From Salipaludibacillus sp. CUR1 (GTDB lineage Bacteria; Bacillota; Bacilli; Bacillales; Salisediminibacteriaceae), in contig NZ_JAIWPE010000095.1 of NCBI RefSeq assembly GCF_021028955.1, positions 124,001-188,000 on the forward strand: a DNA stretch of 64,000 bases, read 5' to 3'. The position numbers and the translations under genes were made by a program. Below are positions 7,750-16,701 of the stretch, one piece after another. The notes under the pieces are model-generated. The model saw only the letters and a list, made by a program, of their open reading frames with translations, was not told where the DNA came from and did not search any database. Numbering within the stretch: the stretch's first letter is position 1; every line of letters starts with the position of its first letter.

Positions 7750-8550
7750 TTATTCCTCTAAGGAAAAGCCTGTTAACGGGTGATTGTGCAAATGAAAAAT
7801 GCCTCCATTAATAATTTCCAACTGGATTGAAGGAGCATAAAGCCCGGTAATTGATGCTTTTTCTTTTTCATATGAAGGAGGTTTCTCGGCAGTCCCTGCA
7901 TAAAACCTTTCCAGGAGTGCAAGTTCTTTATCCATTTTACACATTGCTTCTTCAGCCCATTGATGGTTCTCTTTCTCGATCGTATGAAACAGATACTTGT
8001 GGATGCGCTCAATGCCGGAGACCGGTTTTATCAAAGGAGTTAAAGTAAAACAAAAATCCGGAATAGATACTTTTAAAGAGCCGCCTTTAACAAGAGAATG
8101 AAATTCTTTTAACATTTCCCCGGTTATCAGACTGAGTCCAATCGAAAAAATTTCTTCTTTTTTCTGATGGCAATGATAAACAATTTTTCCATTGAGACAT
8201 AGCCAGGGTTTTAAAGGCACTGTATTTCCTTCAGGAGGGACAGGTTCAAAAAATTGGCCGAACCTGCCTTTTTCAATGACATAGGAAAAAATTTTATGAA
8301 GCCGGGGAGAGCCGAAATGGATTAATTCTCCCTCTTCTTCATTTGGATCTGTTTTTAAGCTTAATGTGGAGAGGTTTGGCTGACCTCCCATTTTTTCTAT
8401 ATAGTGCCAGTAGAAAGGCCTGTTCATAAGCGCTTTATCAAGTTCTTCTGTCAGCTGGACCTGAATCGAATATGGAGAAGTCTCAGTGATTGCACAGCCG
8501 TTTTCAGAGAAAAAAACTTTCAGGAATTTGCATATTTCAGTTTGTTGCAT
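7750..8550 (-). CDS. yqhG: YqhG family protein
   Basis: A 266-residue soluble protein of the YqhG family, conserved beside the helicase yqhH in Bacillaceae; biochemical role unknown. No membrane segment or catalytic motif is obvious. The N-terminal 110 residues and a C-terminal helical region ending in an HLHNHPL element are the parts I recognise as family-like. The ATG overlaps the end of yqhH by 14 bases, so the two are translationally coupled, which suggests a joint function with the helicase. Confidence 0.85.
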   Translation of the reverse strand: MQQTEICKFLKVFFSENGCAITETSPYSIQVQLTEELDKALMNRPFYWHYIEKMGGQPNLSTLSLKTDPNEEEGELIHFGSPRLHKIFSYVIEKGRFGQFFEPVPPEGNTVPLKPWLCLNGKIVYHCHQKKEEIFSIGLSLITGEMLKEFHSLVKGGSLKVSIPDFCFTLTPLIKPVSGIERIHKYLFHTIEKENHQWAEEAMCKMDKELALLERFYAGTAEKPPSYEKEKASITGLYAPSIQLEIINGGIFHLHNHPLTGFSLEE

Positions 8551-10213
8551 GGGTAGCCTCCTCGTTTTCTTCTTCTAATACGATTGAACTCAGGTGATCC
8601 AGTTTTATTCGCATCTCCCCTTCAGACTCAGACTGGGAAAATATCGATGATAAATGGCTTTGAATATGGTTTGAACCGAATTTTTCTAAAATATGGTCAA
8701 GTTCACCTATTACCCCTTCAAACAAACCTATTTTTTTATAAAGGAGTTTAAGAATGTGGTCCTCTATCGTATTTTCTACTGCAAGATGATAAATATTGAC
8801 GTCTTTCTCCTGTCCAAGACGGTGAAGCCGGCCAATCCGCTGCTCAATCCTCATTGGATTCCAAGGTAAGTCATAATTTATAATACGGTGGCAGAATTGC
8901 AGGTTTATTCCTTCCCCGCCTGCCTCTGTCGCTATAAGAACCTGTGCCTGGTTTTGAAAAAGCTGTCTCATCCAGTCTTTTTTACTTCTTTTAAATCCTC
9001 CTCTGAAAGGCACTGATCGAATACCGTGCTGTCCTAAAAACCATTGCAGATAGAGCTGGGTAGCCCGGTACTCTGTAAAGATGACGACTTTCTCATCTTT
9101 TTCCCATGAATTTATCAGGTCCAGGACCTTATCGGCTTTAGGATGGGAAGGGAGGTGATTTAATGATGTCATCATATTAAGAAATTCCTGGTTCATCTGT
9201 TCAGATGGCATCTCCCTTTTTTCAACCGCATTTTTTAAAGTCATAAACACAGCTTCTCTGCTCGAGCAAAATTCTCTTTGCAAGGTCAATACAAGAAAAC
9301 CTGATTGGGGAGATAGGTACTCTTCTTTCATTTTCTGCTTTAACTGGCAGATTTGCTGATATACAGAATGATAGTCAGAAGAGAAACGGACAGGAACTGT
9401 CTGGACGATCCTCTTTGGCCAATCCATTTCTGTTTCATCACGTCTGTTCCTGATCATCACTTTTTTAATAAGTTCCTGAAGCTCCCCGTAATGCTCACCT
9501 CGTTGAAAATAGTCATTAAAAGCTTCTTCGTCTCCCAGGTAGCCTGGTTTCAGTAAAGAAATTAAATGAAACAGCTCCGATAATTTGTTTTGCACAGGTG
9601 TAGCTGTTAACAGAAGACAGAACTTTTTTTTAACTTCCCGGACGAATTGGTAGTTTTTAGTTTTTTTATTTTTTAATTTATGAGCTTCATCAATAATGAC
9701 CATATCATAGTCAATGTTTTTAATTATTTCAGCGTGATTCCCGCGTTTAGCTGTATCAATTGAAGTAACCATAATATCAACCGTTTCCCACTGCGGTTTT
9801 TTTCGCTGTTCCACGGCCGGGATATAAAATTTGGAATTAAGTTCAGCACACCACTGAGTTACGAGGGAAGCAGGGGCTAATATTAAAACTTTTTTGACAA
9901 GGCCCCGAATCATGTATTCTTTTAAAATTAAACCCGCTTCAATTGTTTTACCAAGCCCTACTTCATCCGCTAAAATAGCTCTGCCGTTCATTTCATTTAG
10001 TGCTTTACGGGCTGCATCGTACTGGTAATCGTGGAAAGTTAATTGAGGAAGCTGTTTAGGGGCTTCCAGCGTTTGAAAATCTGAAATCATATTTTTCTGC
10101 GCCGTTTCAAAAGCCATATTATACTGTTTCCAGCTGGACAAAGATTTTTGAAGGTTAAGTGCCTCTGTAAATTCTTCAATCCATTTATTATCGGTTAAAA
10201 TAGGAGGCTGCAA
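8537..10213 (-). CDS. yqhH: SNF2-type helicase YqhH
   Basis: A 558-residue superfamily 2 SNF2/RapA-like ATPase. Motifs: Walker A region DEVGLGKT at residues 83-90, DEAH at 175-178, LLTATPVQN, and the C-terminal helicase motifs VIFTEYRATQ, IATEAGGEGINLQFC and QRIGRLHRLGQ. Such proteins remodel nucleoprotein or polymerase complexes; the target here is unknown. TTG 10211-10213 is the start because AAAGGAAG lies at proper spacing. It heads a two-gene minus-strand unit with yqhG, divergent from the glycine riboswitch. The first 60 residues have no recognised domain. Confidence 0.9.
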   Translation of the reverse strand: MQPPILTDNKWIEEFTEALNLQKSLSSWKQYNMAFETAQKNMISDFQTLEAPKQLPQLTFHDYQYDAARKALNEMNGRAILADEVGLGKTIEAGLILKEYMIRGLVKKVLILAPASLVTQWCAELNSKFYIPAVEQRKKPQWETVDIMVTSIDTAKRGNHAEIIKNIDYDMVIIDEAHKLKNKKTKNYQFVREVKKKFCLLLTATPVQNKLSELFHLISLLKPGYLGDEEAFNDYFQRGEHYGELQELIKKVMIRNRRDETEMDWPKRIVQTVPVRFSSDYHSVYQQICQLKQKMKEEYLSPQSGFLVLTLQREFCSSREAVFMTLKNAVEKREMPSEQMNQEFLNMMTSLNHLPSHPKADKVLDLINSWEKDEKVVIFTEYRATQLYLQWFLGQHGIRSVPFRGGFKRSKKDWMRQLFQNQAQVLIATEAGGEGINLQFCHRIINYDLPWNPMRIEQRIGRLHRLGQEKDVNIYHLAVENTIEDHILKLLYKKIGLFEGVIGELDHILEKFGSNHIQSHLSSIFSQSESEGEMRIKLDHLSSIVLEEENEEATHATN

Positions 10214-10377
10214 AGCAATCTTCCTTTCTTTGTAGACTTAATATTACCGGACTGGCCTTGCCTTTATAACGTTTTACGCCATTTTTAAAATTGCCCATCA
10301 CTATTAATAGAGCTTAATAGTAAAAAAATCTGAGTAAATGAATTTTCTGTAAAGTGACAAAAATGAAAACTTGGTTA

Positions 10378-10407
10378 TTGCTTTAAAAAAAAGAAAGATG
10401 GTAACAT
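10378..10407 (+). promoter_or_regulatory. Possible sigma-A promoter of the gcv operon
   Basis: TTGCTT, an 18-base spacer and TAACAT lie about 90 bases before the riboswitch. The spacing is acceptable and the hexamers are moderate matches. Confidence 0.35.
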
Positions 10408-10496
10408 AAGAGTAGTCAAAGATGCTTTAAGTAGTATGTGCACTTTTTTAAGATTTACTATATATCTGAAAATATTTATCTGTGCGAATGATAATA

Positions 10497-10753
10497 AGGG
10501 GAGAGAACGTTTGATTTGATAAGGTTTCAAATGAAACGTCGCCGAAGGAGCAAGCGCATGACGTGAATCTCTCAGGCAAAAAGACTCTTATTGGACGCGG
10601 CTCTGGAAAGTATCTGCTTTCAGCAGAACACCCATGGGGACACCTGAACTGCAGGGCTTTCAATTTTTGCGGCCTGCCCTGCATGTTAAGGGAAACTCTC
10701 AGGTACTCAAGACAGGGATATGCCAGTTTAAAGGCATATCCCTGTCTTTTTTT
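10497..10753 (+). ncRNA. Tandem glycine riboswitch with terminator
   Basis: Two glycine aptamers in tandem. The first runs from GGGGAGAGAAC (10497) through CGCCGAAGGAGCAA to AATCTCTCAGGCAAAAAG (about 10581). The second runs from about 10582 (ACTCTTATTGGACGCGGCTCTGG) through CACCTGAACTGC to GGGAAACTCTCAGG (10691-10704). The expression platform at 10711-10753 is a 14-bp hairpin (GACAGGGATATGCC) followed by seven T. In this class, glycine binding prevents termination and turns on glycine cleavage genes, which are exactly the genes downstream. Confidence 0.96.
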
Positions 10754-10835
10754 GGTTATGGTGTTGGATAACAGTGTATAAAAAGCATCTTTTTGTTGTT
10801 TTAATGAAGTACATATTAATGTGGAGGTGGAGTCA

Positions 10836-11930
10836 TTGGCAGGTAAGCAGACACCATTATATGAGGTTTACGCAGAGTCAAATGGCAAGACAATTGATTT
10901 TGGGGGATGGGATCTTCCAGTCCAGTTCTCTGGAATTAAACAAGAGCATGAAGCAGTAAGGACGAAAGCAGGTTTATTCGATGTCTCTCATATGGGAGAA
11001 ATTGAAGTTAAAGGCAAAGGCACCCTTTCTTTTCTTCAAAAGGTTCTAACAAATAATGTTCTTAAAGCAAAAAACGGTGCATGTCAATATACAGCAATGT
11101 GTTATGAAGACGGCGGGACAATTGACGACCTTGTACTCTATAAACGTGCAGATGATAATGTTCTTCTTGTCGTCAATGCCTCCAATATTGAAAAAGACTT
11201 TAAATGGTTAAAAGAGCACGCCACTGAAGATGTAGAGGTGGTAAATGTTTCTGAGGCGTATGCTCAATTATCTGTTCAGGGGCCGAAAGCTGAAGAGATT
11301 TCCCAGAGACTGACTAATGAAGACCTCTCTGAGATTACCTTTTTTAAATTCAGAGAAGGAGTGTCGTTCGCTGGAAAAGATGTCCTCGTTTCCCGAACAG
11401 GCTATACGGGAGAAGATGGATTTGAAATTTACTGCAAGCCTGAAGATGCTGTTCATTTATGGCGCAGCATCCTGGAAGAAGGGGAATCAGACGGGCTTTT
11501 GCCATGCGGACTGGGAGCCAGGGATACCCTCAGGTTTGAAGCTAAGCTTGCTTTATACGGCCAGGAGCTTTCTAAAGATATTACCCCGATTGAAGCCGGT
11601 ATCGGGTTTGCAGTAAAAACGGATAAAGAAGAAGATTTTATTGGAAAAGAAGTCCTTAAAAAACAGAAAGAAGAAGGTGCACCACGGAAACTTTCAGGTC
11701 TGGAAATGATTGATAAGGGAATTCCTCGTACAGATTATGAAGTATTCAAAGATGGGGAAAAAATAGGTTTTGTAACGACGGGCACCCAATCCCCTACTCT
11801 GAAAAAGAATGTAGGGTTAGCTATGATTGATTCAGAGCATGCGGAACTTGGGAATATTGTGGAGGTACAAGTCAGGAAACGGCGTTTAAAAGCTGAAATT
11901 GTTAAAACACCTTTCTATAAAAGAGGCTAA
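10836..11930 (+). CDS. gcvT: Glycine cleavage T protein (aminomethyltransferase)
   Basis: A 364-residue tetrahydrofolate-dependent aminomethyltransferase. It releases ammonia and transfers the methylene group from the H protein to tetrahydrofolate. Motifs: [43 protein letters not shown] and the C-terminal [14 protein letters not shown]. The TTG start at 10836 is chosen because GGAGGTGG ends about 6 bases before it and the product then begins like B. subtilis GcvT; starts further upstream would lie within the ribosome site. First gene of gcvT-gcvPA-gcvPB under the glycine riboswitch. Confidence 0.95.
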   Translation: MAGKQTPLYEVYAESNGKTIDFGGWDLPVQFSGIKQEHEAVRTKAGLFDVSHMGEIEVKGKGTLSFLQKVLTNNVLKAKNGACQYTAMCYEDGGTIDDLVLYKRADDNVLLVVNASNIEKDFKWLKEHATEDVEVVNVSEAYAQLSVQGPKAEEISQRLTNEDLSEITFFKFREGVSFAGKDVLVSRTGYTGEDGFEIYCKPEDAVHLWRSILEEGESDGLLPCGLGARDTLRFEAKLALYGQELSKDITPIEAGIGFAVKTDKEEDFIGKEVLKKQKEEGAPRKLSGLEMIDKGIPRTDYEVFKDGEKIGFVTTGTQSPTLKKNVGLAMIDSEHAELGNIVEVQVRKRRLKAEIVKTPFYKRG

Positions 11931-11943
11931 GGGGGAAAGAGAT

Positions 11944-13290
11944 ATGGATAAATTTCGTTATCTGCCAATGACTGAAAAAGACCAGCAGGAGATGCTGGAC
12001 ACCATTGGGGTCAGCCATTTAGAAGAGCTTTTTGAAGATATTCCTAATGAGATTCGGTTTAAGGGAGATCTTAATATTGAAAAAGCGCTGGATGAAACAA
12101 GTCTCGTAAAGGAAATGACGAGACTTGCAGAAAAGAACCGCCACTTGAAAGAGTATCCATCTTTTTTAGGGGCTGGTGTATACGAGCATTATATTCCGTC
12201 TGTGGTGAACCATATGCTTTTAAGATCTGAGTTTTATACTGCTTACACACCTTATCAGCCTGAAATTTCACAAGGTGAGCTGCAGGGAATTTTTGAATTC
12301 CAGACTATGATCTGTGAGCTGACAGGTATGGAGATTGCCAACTCATCAATGTACGATGGACCTACGGCTCTTGCAGAAGCAGCTATGATGAGTGCAGGCC
12401 AGACTAAAAAGAAAACCATTCTTGTTTCCAAGACTGTTCATCCTGAGGCACGGCAAGTCTTAAAGACAAGTGCCAAAGGGCAGAACCTGACGGTAATAGA
12501 AATTGATGAAAAAGACGGTGTGACCGACTTAGATCACCTTAAGTCAGAGTATAACGATGATACGGCGAGTGTCATCTTGCAATACCCTAATTTCTTTGGA
12601 CAAATTGAAGACCTTGAGGCCGCTGAAAAAATTGCTCATCAAGGGAAATCATTGTTTGTTGTTTCTTCGAATCCATTAAGCCTTGGAGTTCTTCAACCGC
12701 CTGGAGAGTACGGGGCAGATGTTGTGGTAGGGGATGCTCAGCCGTTTGGAATTCCAACCCAGCTTGGCGGGCCTCACTGCGGCTATTTTGCTGTGACGAA
12801 AAAACTGATGCGCAAGGTGCCGGGCAGGCTGGTCGGACAGACGACAGACGATCATGGCCAGCGGGGATTTGTCCTGACCCTTCAGGCAAGGGAGCAGCAC
12901 ATCCGCAGGGATAAAGCGACGAGTAATATATGCTCTAACCAGGCATTGAATGCACTTGGTGCTTCAATCGCAATGAGCGCACTCGGGAAGAATGGCCTGC
13001 GCGAGATGGCTGAGCAAAACGTTCAAAAAGCTCATTATGCCAGAAAACAACTGGAAAAGAACGGAGTAGAAGTGGTCACTGAAAAACCTTTCTTCAATGA
13101 ATTTGTTGTCCGGCTTCCGAAACCTGTAAAAGAAGTAAACGAGAAGCTTATGGCCGAAGGAATTATTGGCGGATTGGACCTTTCCAGGTTTTACGAAAAT
13201 AAAGAGAATGACATGCTCGTAGCAGTGACTGAATTAAGAACTAAAGACGAAATCGATAAATTTGCTTCAGTATTGGGGGGAGTCCAATGA
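11944..13290 (+). CDS. gcvPA: Glycine dehydrogenase (decarboxylating) subunit 1
   Basis: A 448-residue N-terminal half of the split P protein; the catalytic lysine is on the partner subunit. Recognisable stretches: [39 protein letters not shown] and [20 protein letters not shown]. Together with GcvPB it decarboxylates glycine onto the lipoyl arm of the H protein. ATG 11944 has GGGGGAAAGAG upstream and is 13 bases after gcvT. It overlaps gcvPB by 4 bases. No gcvH gene is in this window. Confidence 0.96.
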   Translation: MDKFRYLPMTEKDQQEMLDTIGVSHLEELFEDIPNEIRFKGDLNIEKALDETSLVKEMTRLAEKNRHLKEYPSFLGAGVYEHYIPSVVNHMLLRSEFYTAYTPYQPEISQGELQGIFEFQTMICELTGMEIANSSMYDGPTALAEAAMMSAGQTKKKTILVSKTVHPEARQVLKTSAKGQNLTVIEIDEKDGVTDLDHLKSEYNDDTASVILQYPNFFGQIEDLEAAEKIAHQGKSLFVVSSNPLSLGVLQPPGEYGADVVVGDAQPFGIPTQLGGPHCGYFAVTKKLMRKVPGRLVGQTTDDHGQRGFVLTLQAREQHIRRDKATSNICSNQALNALGASIAMSALGKNGLREMAEQNVQKAHYARKQLEKNGVEVVTEKPFFNEFVVRLPKPVKEVNEKLMAEGIIGGLDLSRFYENKENDMLVAVTELRTKDEIDKFASVLGGVQ

Positions 13291-14750
13291 ATGAAAAAAA
13301 CCAGGCCTTAATTTTTGAACTGAGTAAAGAAGGGCGTACCGGGCACAGTCTGCCTGAGCTGGATATTGAAGAAATGGATATGGATGAATTAATTCCTTCA
13401 CAGCACAGAAGAAAAGAAGAACCAGAGCTTCCTGAAGTATCTGAGCTGCAAATTGTCCGCCACTACACCGCACTTTCAAGACGGAACCACGGTGTGGATT
13501 CAGGATTTTACCCGCTCGGTTCATGTACGATGAAATACAATCCTAAAATAAATGAAGATATGGCGCGCCTGTCTGGATTTGCTCATTTGCATCCATACCA
13601 GGAAGAGTCAACAATACAAGGGGCTCTTGAGCTTATGTATAAACTCCAGCGTGCTCTTGAAGAAATAACCGGGATGGACCAGGTGACACTCCAGCCAGCT
13701 GCCGGAGCTCATGGAGAATGGACTGGTCTGATGCTTATAAGGGCTTACCATGAGGCGAACGGCGACCATCAGCGGACAAAAGTAATAGTTCCTGACTCGG
13801 CTCATGGAACAAATCCAGCGTCTGCTGTGGTAGCTGGGTTTGAATCAGTTACCGTAAGATCGAATGAGCGTGGGCTGGTGGACCTTGATCACCTTCGGGA
13901 AATAGCGGGAGAGGATACAGCGGCTCTAATGCTGACTAATCCGAATACCCTGGGGTTATTTGAAGAGCAAATAGTAGAGATGGCAGAAATTATACACGAA
14001 GCCGGAGGCAAGCTTTATTATGATGGAGCTAACTCAAACGCGATTCTGGGTATTACCAGACCAGGAGACATGGGCTTTGATGTCGTCCATTTAAATCTTC
14101 ATAAAACCTTTACCACACCTCACGGGGGAGGTGGACCGGGGTCCGGCCCTGTCGGAGTCAAACAGGATCTTGTACCATATTTGCCGGCTCCATTAATCAT
14201 TCAGGACAAGGATAAGTACCGATTTGATTATCACATTCCTGAGTCAATCGGCCGGGTTAAACCGTTTTACGGAAATTTCGGCATTAATGTAAGAGCGTAC
14301 ACTTACATCAGAACAATGGGACCTGGAGGGTTGCGTAAAGTTTCTGAGTATGCGGTGCTGAATGCCAACTATATGCTCCGTCGCCTTGAACCGTATTTTG
14401 ACGCTCCTTACACCCAGCATTGTAAGCATGAGTTTGTACTGTCCGGCAAGAGACAGAAGAAACTGGGAGTCCGGACCCTTGATATGGCCAAAAGGCTGCT
14501 TGATTTCGGCTATCATCCGCCTACTATTTACTTCCCAATTAACGTGGAAGAATGTTTAATGGTGGAACCTACTGAAACGGAATCCAAAGAAACGCTTGAT
14601 GAGTTTTGTGATGCAATGATCCAAATTGCTAAAGAAGCTGAAGAATCTCCTGAAGTGGTCCAGGAGGCGCCTCATCATACAGTCATTGACCGTCTGGATG
14701 AGACCACAGCAGCCCGTAAGCCGGTTCTCCGCTATCAAAAAGAAGCATAG
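13287..14750 (+). CDS. gcvPB: Glycine dehydrogenase (decarboxylating) subunit 2
   Basis: A 487-residue PLP-binding half of the P protein. The Schiff-base lysine is K273 in [15 protein letters not shown]. Other motifs: [23 protein letters not shown] and [10 protein letters not shown]. The ATG overlaps the gcvPA stop (ATGA), giving coupled synthesis of the two halves in equal amounts. It is the last gene of the operon and is followed by a strong terminator. Confidence 0.96.
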   Translation: MNEKNQALIFELSKEGRTGHSLPELDIEEMDMDELIPSQHRRKEEPELPEVSELQIVRHYTALSRRNHGVDSGFYPLGSCTMKYNPKINEDMARLSGFAHLHPYQEESTIQGALELMYKLQRALEEITGMDQVTLQPAAGAHGEWTGLMLIRAYHEANGDHQRTKVIVPDSAHGTNPASAVVAGFESVTVRSNERGLVDLDHLREIAGEDTAALMLTNPNTLGLFEEQIVEMAEIIHEAGGKLYYDGANSNAILGITRPGDMGFDVVHLNLHKTFTTPHGGGGPGSGPVGVKQDLVPYLPAPLIIQDKDKYRFDYHIPESIGRVKPFYGNFGINVRAYTYIRTMGPGGLRKVSEYAVLNANYMLRRLEPYFDAPYTQHCKHEFVLSGKRQKKLGVRTLDMAKRLLDFGYHPPTIYFPINVEECLMVEPTETESKETLDEFCDAMIQIAKEAEESPEVVQEAPHHTVIDRLDETTAARKPVLRYQKEA

Positions 14751-14769
14751 GGAAGATTGACACAAAAAA

Positions 14770-14814
14770 GGCCTTGTCTGCAAAATAAATTGCAGATAAG
14801 GCCCCTTTTATTTT
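14770..14814 (+). terminator. Terminator of the gcv operon
   Basis: A 13-base stem GGCCTTGTCTGCA against TGCAGATAAGGCC (one G-T pair) with a loop of 8, then a CCTTTTATTTT tail. Confidence 0.85.
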
Positions 14815-14864
14815 AAAAATAATTTAACTCTGTTAAATTTAAGGCTTTCGCCTGAACATGATGT

Positions 14865-15239
14865 TTATTTTTTTATTTTTCCGGTCCATTTACGAAATCC
14901 GCCTTTTAGCTGGTTTAAATCTTCGGCGTTTCGTTTCTTCTTTAGAATTCTTGCTGCCTGTACCGTTCTCGTGCCATTCTGGCAATAGAGATAAACAGGC
15001 TTATCCGGCCTGATTTCGGTCGCACGCTGTCTTAACTGAGATAAAGGAATGTTTCTGGCGCCAAGGATATGGCCAGTCTTAAACTCCTTTTCTTCCCTCA
15101 CATCAATCAGCTGAGCTTTGCGGTAATTCTGTTTAAACTCTTCCTGTGTGAGAGTGGTTAAATATTTCGGCTTTTTCATCCGGAGCACAAGAACGACAAC
15201 AAGTGCTGCAGTTAAAATGATTAATAACCATGTACTCAT
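14865..15239 (-). CDS. yqhL: Membrane-anchored rhodanese-domain protein (YqhL)
   Basis: A 124-residue protein with one N-terminal transmembrane helix (residues 4-20) and a rhodanese domain from about 30 to 120. The active-site loop CQNGTR carries the persulfide-forming cysteine at residue 86, and LIDVREEKEF and GHILGARNIP are typical CH2A motifs. It is probably a sulfurtransferase facing the cytoplasm; substrate unknown. AAAGGAGGGG precedes the ATG. Transcribed convergently to gcvPB and divergently from lipM, as in B. subtilis. Confidence 0.88.
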   Translation of the reverse strand: MSTWLLIILTAALVVVLVLRMKKPKYLTTLTQEEFKQNYRKAQLIDVREEKEFKTGHILGARNIPLSQLRQRATEIRPDKPVYLYCQNGTRTVQAARILKKKRNAEDLNQLKGGFRKWTGKIKK

Positions 15240-15356
15240 ATGGCCCCTCCTTTAAACATCTGCATTTAAAAACCCGGCTGCAAAGCCGGAGCTTTTCTGT
15301 CCCATATAAATGATAAACTGAAAAGGTTAAGTTGGCAACGGTTGATATTTATTGTT

Positions 15357-15385
15357 TTGAGTTTGAACGATGAATTCGGTATGAT
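15357..15385 (+). promoter_or_regulatory. Sigma-A promoter of lipM
   Basis: TTGAGT (15357-15362), a 17-base spacer and TATGAT (15380-15385), about 40 bases upstream of the lipM start. Confidence 0.6.
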
Positions 15386-15423
15386 ATACAAATGGAAAAT
15401 ATAATACGGACAGGAGAGATAGA

Positions 15424-16254
15424 ATGGAAACCTGGTATTTTATTGATTCAAAAGACCAGTCGCCCGCCTATAATATGGCACTGGATGAGAAGCTGATGGA
15501 CTGGCACAGAGAAGGGACTATTCCTCCGGTGGTCAGGTTTTACGGCTGGAATCCGCCGACATTATCAGTTGGCTATTTCCAGCATATAGAGAAAGAAATA
15601 AATATGGAGGCAGTTAAAGCCCATGGTCTCGGTTTTGTCAGACGGCCAACAGGAGGAAGAGGCGTTCTTCATGATGATGAACTGACATACAGTGTGATTG
15701 TCTCTGAATCCCAAAATGCTATGCCTGACACAGTAACAGAAGCTTACCGTGTTATTTCCCAGGGTCTTCTTGAGGGTTTCAGAAACTTGAACCTTCAGGC
15801 TGAATTCTCGATTCCCAGATCAAAGGAAGAGAAAGACAGACTAAAGCGCCCTCGTTCTGCTGTCTGCTTTGACGCTCCATCATGGTATGAAATGATAGTA
15901 GAAGGCAGGAAAGTCGCAGGAAGTGCACAGACAAGACAAAAAGGGGTCATTTTACAACACGGGTCGATCATCAGGTCAGTAGACGTTGATAAATTATTTG
16001 ATTTGTTTCTTTACAAGAGTGACAGGGCGAGGGAACGGATGCAAAAAGGGTTTCATAAAAAAGCGGCAGCTATTAATGAATTAACTGAGGCCCCTGTCTC
16101 AATGAATGATATAAAACAGGCGTTCCGGAAAGGTTTTGAGAAAGGTCTCGATATCCACTTGAAAGAGTATGCTCTTGAAGCCGGCCAGAAGGAGCAGGTA
16201 AAAGACCTGATGGAAAAGAAATATGACAGCGAGGCATGGAATTTTAAGTGGTAA
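15424..16254 (+). CDS. lipM: Octanoyl-[GcvH]:protein octanoyltransferase LipM
   Basis: A 276-residue enzyme of the biotin/lipoate ligase fold that moves octanoyl from acyl carrier protein to GcvH, the first step of lipoate synthesis in Bacillus. Motifs: [34 protein letters not shown], the acyl-accepting cysteine C148 in [12 protein letters not shown], and GRKVAGSAQ with the conserved lysine. The ATG follows AGGAGAG. The context near gcv genes fits its substrate. The product is ultimately needed by the bkdB E2 and GcvH. Confidence 0.94.
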   Translation: METWYFIDSKDQSPAYNMALDEKLMDWHREGTIPPVVRFYGWNPPTLSVGYFQHIEKEINMEAVKAHGLGFVRRPTGGRGVLHDDELTYSVIVSESQNAMPDTVTEAYRVISQGLLEGFRNLNLQAEFSIPRSKEEKDRLKRPRSAVCFDAPSWYEMIVEGRKVAGSAQTRQKGVILQHGSIIRSVDVDKLFDLFLYKSDRARERMQKGFHKKAAAINELTEAPVSMNDIKQAFRKGFEKGLDIHLKEYALEAGQKEQVKDLMEKKYDSEAWNFKW

Positions 16255-16511
16255 CATCGATTTTATTATTGTTGCCGGGTAAAAAAACTGGTAATATATT
16301 TTCTTGTGCAGAGTAACTTAAAAAGACTGCAAAAGTTGTCGATATTTCTTATTGGGCAGCAAATGCCTCTATAAAGGTCTTTTTATTCCATGAATCCTGC
16401 AACTGACAAAATTCGCCGATTTGTATGTTTTTAATAGCGAAATAAAGGTTATTCTTAACTATACTGTCTTTTACAGCAATTTTTAAAGTTGACAATTTCA
16501 TATTTTTTTGT

Positions 16512-16570
16512 CCAATAATCAATATATAGTATGTAAAACATTTTCATGAGCACTATATATTGAATATTGG
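16512..16570 (+). promoter_or_regulatory. Pair of NrdR boxes upstream of nrdJ
   Basis: Two AT-rich boxes, CAATATATAGTAT (16520-16532) and CACTATATATTGA (16551-16563), match the NrdR consensus (ACACAATATATAGTGT-like) and lie 31 bases apart, the usual three-turn spacing. Together they form a large near-perfect palindrome from CCAATA to TATTGG. A TTGACA at 16489-16494 and a TATGAT at 16578-16583 are possible promoter elements, not well spaced with each other. NrdR represses ribonucleotide reductase genes when dATP is high. Confidence 0.75.
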
Positions 16571-16599
16571 AGATCGCTATGATATATTGAAACAAGCAT

Positions 16600-16638
16600 A
16601 GACGAAGCTTTATTCATAGAAATAAAGCTTCGTCTTTT
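16600..16638 (+). terminator. Terminator-like hairpin in the nrdJ leader
   Basis: A perfect 15-bp stem (AGACGAAGCTTTATT and its complement), a 6-base loop CATAGA and a TTTT tail, 64 bases upstream of the nrdJ start and downstream of the NrdR boxes. It lies inside the expected leader, so it could attenuate nrdJ. No antiterminator or known riboswitch was recognised. The rest of 16255-16500 holds nothing I can identify. Confidence 0.7.
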
Positions 16639-16701
16639 AAATCAAAACAAACAACAAGAAGTATAGCATTCAATGAATTTTATACAAAGGAGCGGAAGCC
16701 A

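Noticed and set aside
10563-10781. A 72-codon frame through the glycine riboswitch
   Set aside because: It covers the second aptamer and the terminator; no ribosome site.
16255-16700. Cobalamin riboswitch upstream of the B12-dependent reductase
   Set aside because: No B12-box or the expected four-way junction could be recognised, and the leader after the control region is too short.
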